This document shows, piece by piece, positions 31,987-40,965 of a stretch of 64,000 nucleotides of DNA. Where the stretch lies: NCBI GenBank assembly GCA_951640195.1, contig OX621163.1:3472001-3536000 (forward strand), written 5' to 3'. The position numbers and the translations under genes were made by a program. The first letter of the stretch is position 1. Every line of letters starts with the position of its first letter. The notes under the pieces are model-generated. The model searched no databases. It was not told the DNA's origin and worked only from the letters and a program-made list of their open reading frames with translations. This DNA is from Porpolomopsis calyptriformis (taxonomy: Eukaryota; Basidiomycota; Agaricomycetes; Agaricales; Hygrophoraceae).

Positions 31987-32419
31987 TGTTATAAACTGGT
32001 TGCCGGTGAGATGGTTTTACTTCGGAGAGCTCTGTCCCTAGACGATGATGATATCTCGAGTCCTAGTTATTGGGGTTGCTAACGAGGAATCAGACTTAAG
32101 GTCTGACCACGACTAACTAGGGGTTTATATACTGACTACGCTACTGCGGATGAGTCAGTGTAAACACGGGGAATACATGAGGAATACATGCGACGAGTAA
32201 AGATAGGCATGATAAGAGACTCGGAGCATGTGAAAAGGTGAAACAGCATGTGAAGAAGTGAAACATAATCGTCGGAAATGAAATGGGTCTTATCTAGGAT
32301 ATATGAAAATGATAAGGAATCGTGGGGAATCCCTGGGGAATCCCAAGTAGAGATAGGACCTGTCCGACTAAGCACTGATGACTAACATAGAGAGAAAATG
32401 AAAATTTACGTCCGTGACA
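31987..32419 (-). repeat. E3 5' LTR with promoter
   Basis: Same sequence as the 3' LTR. In sense it has CAGTATATAAAC as a TATA box (about 32124-32135) and, about 32 nt later, AAGTCTGATTC (plus-strand 32087-32097), complementary to the primer stretch. Confidence 0.95.
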
Positions 32420-32497
32420 GTCACCTCTTCCAAACTCCGACTCTTCCTTATAATCTCTTTCGTCTCCGTCTTTCATTCTCAAGAAATCGATCTCGCT

Positions 32498-33076
32498 ATG
32501 CCCGCCGAACGCTCACATCAAACTGCCCGCAAGTCTACTGGTGGTCGTCCACCCCGCACTCCTCGCATGTCCACTGGAGGGCAACCCCCTCGTCGCGCCC
32601 CCCCTCCGCTCGCTTCCACCTCCTCCGCTTACGGTGAAGCCGAGCTCGCCGGACAACTCTGGCAGCACAACCGTCGCGGACGAAATCGAGACCTTCTCAT
32701 ATGGCCAGAGGAAATCGTCGCTCCACCCATCCCGCCCGGGCAGATCATCGAGTCACTGCAGAAAGACATCGATTACTACAAGAACGAGATCACAAGACTA
32801 AACGAAGAATTGTACAACCAAGGAATGAGTTTGGACGGAAAGAGAAGAGCGAGTGAGTACTGGCGGGAGCAGGCCAAATACTGGGAGGCAAAGTACGAGG
32901 AAGTCACGAAGGTACTTCCCCATCTTGATTCCCCAGCTCCCCTTGTTTTCCCGGGTCCACTCATCGTTCCCCCCGGTTCGTCGTCGAACCCCATCACCAT
33001 CCCCGATGACGACGATATTTCCCCGGTCGACATTATTTCCCTGTCGACCATCGCCTCCAACAAGGACTCAACCTAG
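32498..33076 (+). CDS. E2 third ORF (env position), unrecognised
   Basis: 192 residues from ATG at 32498 (MPAERSHQTARKSTGGRPP) to TAG. Basic Pro/Ser-rich N-terminus, a central coiled coil (SLQKDIDYYKNEITRLNEEL), an aromatic-charged block (ASEYWREQAKYWEAKYEEV), and an acidic end (PITIPDDDDISPVD). The layout matches ORF3 of E1 and E3: MPA start, basic N-terminus, coiled coil with KxxALYWKN / EYWREQ, acidic tail. Sequence identity with them is low. It is separated from pol by E3 in this copy. There is no signal peptide or membrane helix, and no homology I can name. Confidence 0.75.
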   Translation: MPAERSHQTARKSTGGRPPRTPRMSTGGQPPRRAPPPLASTSSAYGEAELAGQLWQHNRRGRNRDLLIWPEEIVAPPIPPGQIIESLQKDIDYYKNEITRLNEELYNQGMSLDGKRRASEYWREQAKYWEAKYEEVTKVLPHLDSPAPLVFPGPLIVPPGSSSNPITIPDDDDISPVDIISLSTIASNKDST

Positions 33077-33120
33077 TCCTTCCCCTCCTCCACACCCATC
33101 AACACTCTCGAAGTCGCCTC

Positions 33121-33139
33121 GAATTTCGGGACGAAATTC
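33121..33139 (+). promoter_or_regulatory. E2 conserved stem-loop before the polypurine tract
   Basis: GAATTTC-GGGAC-GAAATTC, perfect 7-bp arms, 17 nt before the 3' LTR. Compared with E1 and E3 the two arms are exchanged while pairing is kept. Confidence 0.62.
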
Positions 33140-33156
33140 CTTTTAGTGTGGGTGTA

Positions 33157-33526
33157 TGTCACGGACGTCTTTTTTCCTTTTTCTCTTAGTCATACTTGAT
33201 TAGTCTCTATTCCGTCTATCCTTCCGTTTTACCATTCTATACATAGAGACTGATCACATGTACCTTCATTCCGACTCTTCACGAGTCACATTCCGTTTCC
33301 GATATTCTTTTCGTGACTCTTCACTAGTCACATTCCGGATTCCGCTTTGTAATCGTACATACGACTGACTCATGGCGACTCAGGTAGTTAGTATATAAAG
33401 CCTGATTTCTAGTCAGTAGGTTAAGTTCGATTCCTAGTTAGCTCCCTCACTCTTTAGTCGAATTCCATTTCCTCATCAGCCCCTCCAACGCGAGAAGTAA
33501 AACCCTTCGACTACCGAATCATAACA
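33157..33526 (+). repeat. E2 3' LTR
   Basis: Same 370-bp sequence as 19940-20309, no difference seen on reading. Preceded by a purine-rich tract (agtgtgggtgta). Confidence 0.96.
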
Positions 33527-34789
33527 ACGGCCCTGTGCTTGACAGTCTTATCATGGACGTCCTTCAGGTTCTCTCAAGGTTCACTTTGCCCCCCATCTAT
33601 TCTTCCAGGTATTCTAAATTGTATCGTTGAGTAGTGCCGACATGGAAGTCTGATGGAAAGCCATTAACATCACCCCAACTATGACTTCGAGTCGGAATGT
33701 CGAGGAAGTTGTATTATTCCTCAAGAAACAACTGCAGAAGACCCAGGAGCAGGACTTTGAGAAGGTAAGAGATGTCATCGTTCTCAGCAATGTACATCTC
33801 TAACCATGTTTGGATGCTAGGCCCCCGAGTATAGGCAACTCCTCATCCAATCCATCCATGTTACTGCCATCAAGTTTTCCGAAGTAGCGGCAAGCATTGT
33901 GCATGCGTTGATGGAGTTTCTAGGTGACTCAAGCAATCCTTCTGCGCTCGATGTGGTCGCGTTTGTCCGGTGCGTAAATAGCTATCAAGTGCCATCACTG
34001 ACTGAATTTTTTTTTCCCTCAAAAAAGCGAGGTAGTGGAAAGGTTCCCTCGCCTACGACAGACAATCTGCGAAAAGTTACACCAAACCCTTGGAGAGATC
34101 AAGTCTGGCAAGGTCTTCCGCGGTGTGCTGTGGATCTTAGGCGAGTACATCGAGAGCGTTGCGGATATCCAGGCGGCAATGCAGGAGATTAGAAAGGTGT
34201 TGGGAGAGATCCCGATATTAGCGTCAGAGCAACGGTTGTTGGATGAAGCGGGTGAGGGTGGCGAGGAAGGTGAGGCTAGGGATGGAGAGAAGGACAAGGA
34301 AAAAACCAGAGCAGAGGGAGGGGGGGGGAGGCTGAGAGTCTTGGCGGATGGGACGTATGCAACTGAGATGGCCTTTACAAGCACATCTGCTGCGCGGTTG
34401 GAAGCAGTCAAGGTGGCCGCTAAGCCACCTCTGAGAAGTGAGTCGATCAGAGGTGTAGTATGTTGATCTAGTCCACTGAAATAATTTCCCCCTATCCCTT
34501 CTTAGCGCTTATCTTGTGTGGAGATTTCTTCACTGGTGCTGTGTTGGCTGCGACGCTGACGAAAATGGTTTTACGATTCGCCCGTCAGATGAAGGATCAA
34601 ACTGCGGCGAACACGCTGCGTGCTGAAGTTTTTTTTTTTTTTTGCAAGTTCTTTTTGGGAGGATGGGTGGGAACTGAATTATGGTCCGACAGGCGATGTT
34701 GGTCATGACATCTATCATTCATGTCGGACAGTCCAAGTTTGTGACCGCGCAAATTGACGAGGATTCGAACGAGCGTATCCTCAATTGTT

Positions 34790-35200
34790 TCCGAAGGAGT
34801 TTGTGTTTTCGGAAGTCCTCCGGTTAGAGGCGGACGTTATCGGAACGTTTATTGGAAGGTCGGAGGGGTCGGGCTTTTGGGATATGTGTATACGGATTTG
34901 GTGAGGTTGAGCTCGTGTGTGATGGAGAGGTTTTCCGTTCGTAGGGAGAGTGGATCTCCTACAGCGCTTCACAGGCCCAGTTCAAGGCACACTGGGACTT
35001 GCTCTCGACCCTAGATAAAAAGGTATGTTTGTCTTCTCACATTCCCGTAATTATCTCATTTGCCATCTTTCAGAAGTACACTAAGATGGAGAAAGAGGCT
35101 GTAAGTATTCTTTATCTTACTCTTTCGCTTTGCTGATGTCCTTTCCATGAATAGAAGGTAGCCAGCGCTCTTGGCGCTAACAGAGCGTGTTGATTAACTC
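34790..35200 (+). pseudogene. Unrecognised gene tail fused to COPB1 copy E
   Basis: After the COPB1 break the plus strand reads PKEFVFSEVLRLEADVIG, TFIGRSEGSGFWDM, then (in another frame) SYSASQAQFKAHWDLLST-LDKK, an intron (gtatgt 35022 to ttcag about 35072), KYTKMEKEA, a second intron and a last short exon ending near 35192. The exon-intron pattern looks like a genuine 3' gene end, but the frame is broken and I do not recognise the family. Confidence 0.4.
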
Positions 35201-35399
35201 CAAACGTACATTGTGTCAGCTCATATTTATATGGCAGTGGAACTGATTCCCCTTTGGTTATACAGCATCTCGCAAGGTTCTCGACTGCCAGCCACTTGGA
35301 CGGCGGGTCTTTTGTGGTAAGTATTTCAGTATTTATTTCATATTAATTCGCTTATTACAATATTATCAAGGTTTTTGTTATCGCTACATCGCTATTGTA
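35201..35399. other. Non-coding stretch
   Basis: No gene recognised. AT-rich sequence leading into the minisatellite. Confidence 0.4.
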
Positions 35400-35660
35400 A
35401 AGGGGATCGAGGAACGAGCCAGCGCAGGCGCTAGCGCAAACAGGGATGGGGATGAGCCCAGCAATTGCAAGGGGGGATCGGAGCGGAAGGAACAGGGAGG
35501 GACGGGGACGAGCCCAGCAGTTGCAAGGGTGGATCAGAAAGCGAATGGAACGGAAGGAACAGGGAGGGGTGGGGAGGGGTGGGTAGGGGTCCGGGAAGCG
35601 AACAGAAGGAACAGGGAGGGGTGGGGAGGGGACCAGGAAGCGAACGGAATGGAACAGATA
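35400..35660. repeat. Purine-rich minisatellite
   Basis: Imperfect repeats of motifs such as ggaacagggaggggtgggga, gacgagcccagcagttgcaa and gaagcgaacgg. The open plus-strand frame across it (about 79 codons, Gly/Arg-rich) is probably non-coding. Confidence 0.8.
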
Positions 35661-36372
35661 GAATTAGTAGACGAATCGCTGTAAATCACTATGAATTGTT
35701 ATGAATAGGCATGTTTCTTATGTATGACATCGATTGAGATCTATTCAAATCATATACTACCACTGAGAGTCTGGGAGTATCAATTAGAATTCCTCCAGAT
35801 CTGCTCCAGGCTCATTTTGGCGATTCTCACTGACTCTCTCCTATACTATCACTCACGGTCAGTCCCAGTCGGTCTCAATCGACGGGTTTTTCACTGGGGA
35901 TGATCCTCGAACCAAGATTTTAAAGAGAGTGAAAGAGGAAATATAAAAATAAGGCAATGGTTTTTTTATCCAGGATGTGAGTTCATTCAAGTTGTTTTCA
36001 AGATTGAAAATCACCCTACCCATCTCTAAAGGTAATAAACAGTGCAGTGAAATAATAGTGTAATGGTGTAACAAATGGTAACATCATTGTATCAGTTGTA
36101 ACGTGAAATGTGATGGCACAATATGTGTAGTTAAGTGCGTATTTATTTATTTAAGAGAGGGTAGTAACACACAACATGATGCAACATTTCAGTATCAAAA
36201 ATCTATTTGTTAATATATATAAAAATCAGATTTTCTGCCAGTGTGGAAAAAAGCTCAGGCAACTGAGAACTGAGAAAAGAAATTTTCAAAGTGGAATTTC
36301 TAAACACAAGAAAGATAATTGCCTGCTTACACAAAAATAAAAGAGTAGGTTGAAAAGCCCACAACTCTTTCC
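35661..36372. other. AT-rich non-coding stretch
   Basis: No gene recognised. AT-rich sequence with T-runs and short direct repeats (for example tgtaac/gtaacatc near 36060-36110). Confidence 0.4.
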
Positions 36373-36640
36373 ACACAACTTTGCGTTGTGCTGTTCCTGC
36401 CCTGCATTTATAGCAGGAGGTGGAAAGAGGAGAATTAGTGACCATGAACCTTTGCGAGTTCACTGGTCCTCTGCAAGCAGAGGTGGTCAACAAACATCCA
36501 ATCCCTGGTTTTTCCCTCTCCACGCAACTTTGCGATTGCGCTCTATCCTCCTGCAAAGGCAGGAGGTGGAAAGAGGTAGTTAATGACCATGAACCTTTGC
36601 AAGTTCACCCGTCCCCTGCAAGCAGGGGTGGTCAAAGATG
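36373..36640. repeat. Tandem ~148-bp repeat with hairpins
   Basis: Two diverged units start at 36373 and 36521 (cacRcaactttgcg). Each holds stem-loops such as cctcctgc-aaag-gcaggagg and cccctgc-aa-gcagggg and the shared text gaccatgaacctttgc. No coding potential recognised. Confidence 0.75.
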
Positions 36641-36764
36641 ATGATGATGGGTGTTAAGGGAAAAGGATGGAAAAATCAATTGCGCAAAATTTCAACTATA
36701 TATACATAATCATAAGGTCACGTGACAATTCAAACTATCACGTGTTTCTAAAATAGCTGAATTT

Positions 36765-36862
36765 GGTATTAAGTGTGACAATAAATCACGTGAAATGTGA
36801 CCGTTACCCGACCGGTCGAGTAACAGTCACATGTCATGTGATTTACTGTCACACTTAATACC
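36765..36862. repeat. 98-bp near-perfect palindrome
   Basis: Two 49-nt arms centred on ACC|GGT at 36813/36814, beginning GGTATTAAGTGTGACA and ending TGTCACACTTAATACC, with only a few mismatches and no spacer. A second small inverted repeat (cgcaaga...tcttgcg, 36862-36890) follows and abuts the HK fragment. It may be a foldback element or joined terminal repeats of a DNA transposon. Confidence 0.85.
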
Positions 36863-36892
36863 GCAAGACGTGACTCAACCAAATCTTGCGGG

Positions 36893-37307
36893 TGGATGGA
36901 TGGTCGTCATCTCGTGGTTCCATTTCAACGTCCTGTTCGGTGGTGCCATTATTGTTGCTTGGATGGGACTCACCGTTGGCGATGATGTGATGATAGATAG
37001 AATGCGGTGAAAGCTCGTTGGTGAAGGAGGGTATATCACCCACACTTCGTCTCTTTTTTGTATCTGGTCCGTTCAATTGCCAGCTCTCGGACGCTTTAAT
37101 GGAAGCAAGCGTGTCTTCTGCAGTGTACATCCGTCTCGCCATTGCACTGAGCGACCTGAGGATGATATCCATCTATTTATCTGTGGGGCCATCGTATCTG
37201 GGGATTGGAGCCGCCGAAGGACCAAGCTCATAGATGGACAAGAGAGCGACAAGATACGGGAGAAAGGTTGAAGACGATGGTGATTGATTGTCGACGATGT
37301 TGGTCAT
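36893..37307 (-). pseudogene. Group III histidine kinase N-terminal fragment, copy B
   Basis: Start ATG at 37307 (MTNIVDNQSPSSSTFLPYL), continuing through VYELG-type text, TDKQMDIILRSLSAMARRMY and HIIANGESHPSNN to RDDDHPST, then ends abruptly at about 36893 next to the palindrome. This copy keeps both the start codon (lost in copy C) and the 16 nt missing from copy A. All HAMP and kinase domains are absent. Confidence 0.85.
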
Positions 37308-37346
37308 CGTCAACGACAGCGAGGAGGAGGGTAATAAGCTCAACAC

Positions 37347-37565
37347 GTGCAGAACCGTTTCCTCATCTTATCTCTCACCGTGTCTTCCAATTCCAAACCT
37401 CTCCTCAATCAACGCATAAAATCCTACGAATTCTTCGGTCCTCCGGGCGCCCTTTTCGTCACCCTCTCCGTCCCCTTCACAACCTACTTCCTCTACTTTG
37501 CCTGCTCAGAGCATTCAGGCGGTTGCCCACCCCGCCTCCCACTCGAGACACTCAAACACAGCCGG
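37347..37565 (+). pseudogene. ERG24: ERG24-like 5' fragment, copy B
   Basis: MSSNSKPLLNQRIKSYEFF, GPPGALFVTLSVPFTT and CSEHSGGCPP, as in copy A. It is divergent from the HK copy B start and fused at its 3' side to reversed TRAPPC11 sequence at the same point as copy A, so the fusion predates the duplication. Confidence 0.7.
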
Positions 37566-37790
37566 CCTTGGCTCTGATTCTGCCCGTTTATCGGACTGTA
37601 CTTTTTGAATAACTCGTATGACTTTGTGTATAGCTGCAGTTGACAACGAGGAAAAAAACAGGGGCAATTGTCTTTGAACCGGCTGCGCAATGAGTTGGCC
37701 AAGAGGATGATACGGACCTCCAAGATGATCGTTAGATGATCCACCTTCTTCTCGTTCACGAATCCGGGGGAGGTCTGCAGGGATGTTGGA
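37566..37790 (-). pseudogene. TRAPPC11: TRAPPC11 internal fragment, copy B
   Basis: LQTSPGFVNEKKVDHLTIIL, intron-like gap, YTKSYELFKKYSPINGQN, SQGRL. It equals 11590-11807. Its upstream side joins HUL5 at about 37790 around a shared cctgcagacc, inside the HUL5 codons for LPTS. Confidence 0.8.
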
Positions 37791-40700
37791 AGACGGTGTT
37801 CATCATTTCCTGCATCTCGGATGGCAAAATTCGGGAGTAGTTCCTTGACACCTCTGAGGCAACGGTACTGAGGCAAAGGAGAGAGCGCGCAATCTATGCC
37901 AGAAAACTCACAAAAGGGGTGGCCGGCTACAGCTCATAACAAATCGCAATAAAGCTTGTCGTTGCCCATGATCGAAAGTGTCTACAACCTACACAAGGAT
38001 TGAACAAAAAACTACGAGAATGAACACTCTGCTATACGACTCACATTCCAGAAGGACACGATGGTGAGCTCTTCACCATCATAGACACCCCCGTAAACTG
38101 TATATTTCCTCAGATCATCAAGATCAACGGGCGAATTGACACCACCAAGTAAAATCTGGACCTCCTGTTGGTTGAACATCCTGAGAGAACGGGCCACTTG
38201 AGGCTGACAAGGATAAACATCATTCTGGCGCAATGCTTACCGTAGCCACTTTGGATCAATCATCTCTGAAAGTCCTTCGAAGAATGCTTCGCATTGATAT
38301 TTGATCTGTCTGCTCAGACGGTAGTGTGAGATAAGATGGATGTACTGCAATCTATTGTCGCGGGTAACAGCAATGTTGCTGCCCTCTGGTATCAGGTTCA
38401 ACGTCTTTACCACTCCGAATTCTCCATAAACACCGTCAGCCAATGTTTCTTTTTTTAAAAAAAGATTTGATATGCATACCTTCGACAGCAACAGTAAAAT
38501 TAAGAGACAAGTCTTCGGGATTTCCGGCGTAGTGCTTCAAGAAAACAAGGCCCTGGTACAAGTTGGGATCAAGTGACGCCAGGTCATCCAAGAAGCTGTC
38601 TCTCCAGCCACTGGAATGGATTATGTCAGTGAGGCCATAAGTGACGACGATATCGCGCAACATTGAAATGTACTTTGGCAAGAAAGAATCCTGCGAATGC
38701 AACGTCAACCAAGATTCCCTCGTAAAGCGCTTTGCCCAGAATTCGACCAATGAAGCGATACCAATCAAGACTGTGTACTGTAAACCAACCAAGGTTCAGT
38801 AACTCGGACACGGGAAAGATAAGGACGACACTTGCGTTCTTTTGCATATGCGTGAGGATTTGGATAAAGCTCGTTTTTCTGGGTTGCAAGCCATAACCCA
38901 CGATCGGTATCAAAGACTTCTTTGCAGAGCGATGTGAAAAATTCCTTGAACACCCCTCCGCCATCAATTCCAGCCCTAAATATAATTTCGTATCAGCCCC
39001 GAAAAACGGAAATCGGGTAAACTCACTCCACTTGTCCGAACTGGTCGATGAACGTAATCTCTATAGGCAATTTCAAGTTCACCTCCCCTAGCTTATCGAA
39101 ACCATCCTGAGCAACACTTCCCCCCCTGACACGCACCCGTGTCTTTTCCCCAAAGAAACGGTCTCGGATAGTACCTCGACCAACCCTATCGCTTACAACG
39201 AAATGTCGGAAAATTGATACCCGTATCTCGAACGGAATAGCAAATGGAATATTATTGAGGACTCCAAGCCGGGGTGACATGTAGGGTATTTGTCGCTTCG
39301 AGAGGGGACGTGATTCGGTAGGGGTGGAAAGCTGTTGCTCTTCGAAACTGGATACCGTTCAATTTAGCGACTGTGGTACGCTCGAAAAAAAAATGAGGAA
39401 ACAAACACGGCAGCATCGATGAAAGACTGCATGTTGATTTGTGAACTGACAAGCCAGTGACCTCATGGCGTGAACGGCCTCCTTGAGCTATAAAACCAGT
39501 CGCGCGTCATTGAACCGGCGTAGGACATCGAGGTGATAAGGCTCACTCTCTCGCGTGTATGGCCAATAAAAATTTAGTTACCTTCTCCCGCACTCTTTCC
39601 CATTTAATGTTAATGTCTGGCACTCCACCTTCCTGGACATTTGTCTGGTCCTCTCGCCAATACAATGTGAATGCGATATTCAACAGCCTTCGTGATAGAG
39701 ATGTGACTTCATCCAGGGTAAGCGGATTACGTGGCGCCGTTGGAGTCGCTGCGTTAGAGAAAAATTCGTCGTCACCCATGGTGAGAAGAGACTGTGTGTA
39801 TAAATCGGCGAGGAACAAGATCGGTGGCCAAGAGGTGGCGTACGCAATATCTAGATAACGGTTAGAAATGTTTTTGGTGTTACGAACTAGCACACAGCAT
39901 ACCCATTGATGTATTGTGGCTGTCGTCTTGACCGAGAAGTGAGCTTCGTACATAACCGCGATAAACCTCGCGCACAAATCCCCCATTAGTATACACCAAT
40001 ACGGCGCTCAAAATCTCGTCTTTTCGTGCAGGCCAGTTCGTGTTCAACGCGAGTAGAAACGAAATTAAACTTGCCTGCGTCGTGGGATGGTGATGACAGG
40101 CAGTCATTAAGGTGTTTAGATGGGGTGGGGATGGCAGAGTCTCAAGGCGTTTGCGAGTTCGGGCATCTAGAGGCGGTAATACATGGCTAGAGGAAGCCGA
40201 TGCTAAGACAGTTACACGAGAATCTGGCTCTGATTCAGAGTCGGAATCGTCCGCGACCCATGAGCGTTCAGTACCACTGGAGCTGCGAGGTTCCGGTGGG
40301 TCGAGTGCATTTTGTGGAAGAGAATGGAGGAGCAGTCAAGAGCTGGAGGTAAGAATCAAAGGAAGAAGACGATAGCTTTGAATATTGCGGTGGCACGAAT
40401 GTAACAAGGTTGGCGATGAGGTAAATTTTTGACTCTATTGATAAGCGGTCTCTGATGATCGGGATTGAGGGTAATAGGATATCCAAGGAGGAAAAGGGGA
40501 GTCGAGAAGATAATTCTGTCAATGTTGCAAGCGGGAGCCTGTTTGGAAGCAACAGAATGGTAAGAACGGCTGACACCGTTGCCTCTAAACATTCACGGTA
40601 CACATCTGGCGACGATACGACAAACGTGAACAGAGGCAACGTCACGAGGGATATTAACAAAGGTAAACTTTGGGATGATTTGAATGCCAAAGGCTGAAAG

Positions 40701-40850
40701 AATGCGAGATTAGCTAGCCAAGGTAACTAGAGTGGCGACTCACGATGGCCGTGATGGATGTTGCTAGATACTCGTACAGATTTCGGTGAAGCAAATACCT
40801 CGTAAGTTCACTGCATATCCCAAGTTCCAGGGGCCCAAGATTCCGAACGA
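37790..40850 (-). pseudogene. HUL5: HUL5/UBE3C HECT ubiquitin ligase, truncated at both ends
   Basis: Minus strand. Middle part ([60 protein letters not shown]) leads into the HECT domain: NNIPFAIPFEIRVSIFRHFV, LPIEITFIDQFGQVEAGIDG, KEFFTSLCKEVF, FIGRILGKALYEGILVDVAF, DPNLYQGLVFLKHYAGN, NLIPEGSNIAVT, FFEGLSEMIDPKWLRMFNQQ, LGGVNSPVDLDDLRKYTVYG and FAIRDAGNDEHRLPTS. It ends at LPTS, just before the STC catalytic-cysteine motif, and continues as TRAPPC11. The 5' end is missing: the first exon (40850) follows COPB1 by about 120 bp. HUL5 extends ubiquitin chains at the proteasome; this copy lacks the catalytic cysteine. Confidence 0.88.
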
Positions 40851-40965
40851 CTATAGAGGGAGAGAGGCAGGTGGCTTGATAAAACCTTTTGTGCTTCCAA
40901 AGAGAGAAACCAAAAATCAATCACAACGAGCCCTGTATATGAAAGGAAACTGAAACCCTCACCCA

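Larger units (their letters stand above)
25518..32419 (-). mobile_element. E3: Ty3/gypsy chromovirus-type LTR retrotransposon nested in E2
   Basis: LTRs 25518-25950 and 31987-32419, 433 bp each and identical by eye, with 5-bp duplication gtcac (25513-25517 and 32420-32424). Sense is the minus strand: 5' LTR on the right, primer site 31975-31985, gag 31806-30415, frameshift site 30424-30418, pol to 26888, ORF3 26722-25985, stem-loop, 3' LTR. All three frames are open, so this could be an autonomous copy. It lies about 50 bp after the E2 pol stop. Confidence 0.96.
19940..33526 (+). mobile_element. E2: Ty3/gypsy chromovirus-type LTR retrotransposon, host of E3
   Basis: LTRs 19940-20309 and 33157-33526, 370 bp each and identical as far as I can read, with 5-bp duplication acggc (19935-19939, 33527-33531). 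Order: LTR, self-complementary primer site, gag, GGATTTT frameshift site, pol, third ORF, stem-loop, LTR. Element E3 (25518-32419) is inserted between the pol stop and ORF3. Identical LTRs and open gag/pol suggest a recent insertion. Without E3 the unit is about 6.7 kb. Confidence 0.96.
19195..34790 (+). pseudogene. COPB1: COPB1 (coatomer beta) fragment, copy E, split by nested retroelements
   Basis: Two pieces, 19195-19939 and 33527-34790, are contiguous parts of the coatomer beta adaptin-like N-terminal domain separated only by element E2 and its acggc duplication. Motifs: [58 protein letters not shown], then [36 protein letters not shown] and [13 protein letters not shown]. Compared with the two other copies it has TGA at 19345-19347 (CGA) and TAG at 19513-19515 (TGG), plus further transitions at CpG sites. 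It lacks the start and is cut at about 34790 (after NERILNC-equivalent), where unrelated gene sequence begins. COPB1 coats Golgi-to-ER COPI vesicles; this copy cannot make it. Confidence 0.92.

Noticed and set aside
35465..35704. Gly-rich ORF at the minisatellite
   Set aside because: Encoded entirely by the purine-rich repeat; no start context or homology.
40112..40697. Plus-strand frames in the 39.5-41 kb block
   Set aside because: They are antisense shadows of the HUL5 exons, duplicated likewise at 62.4-63.0 kb.
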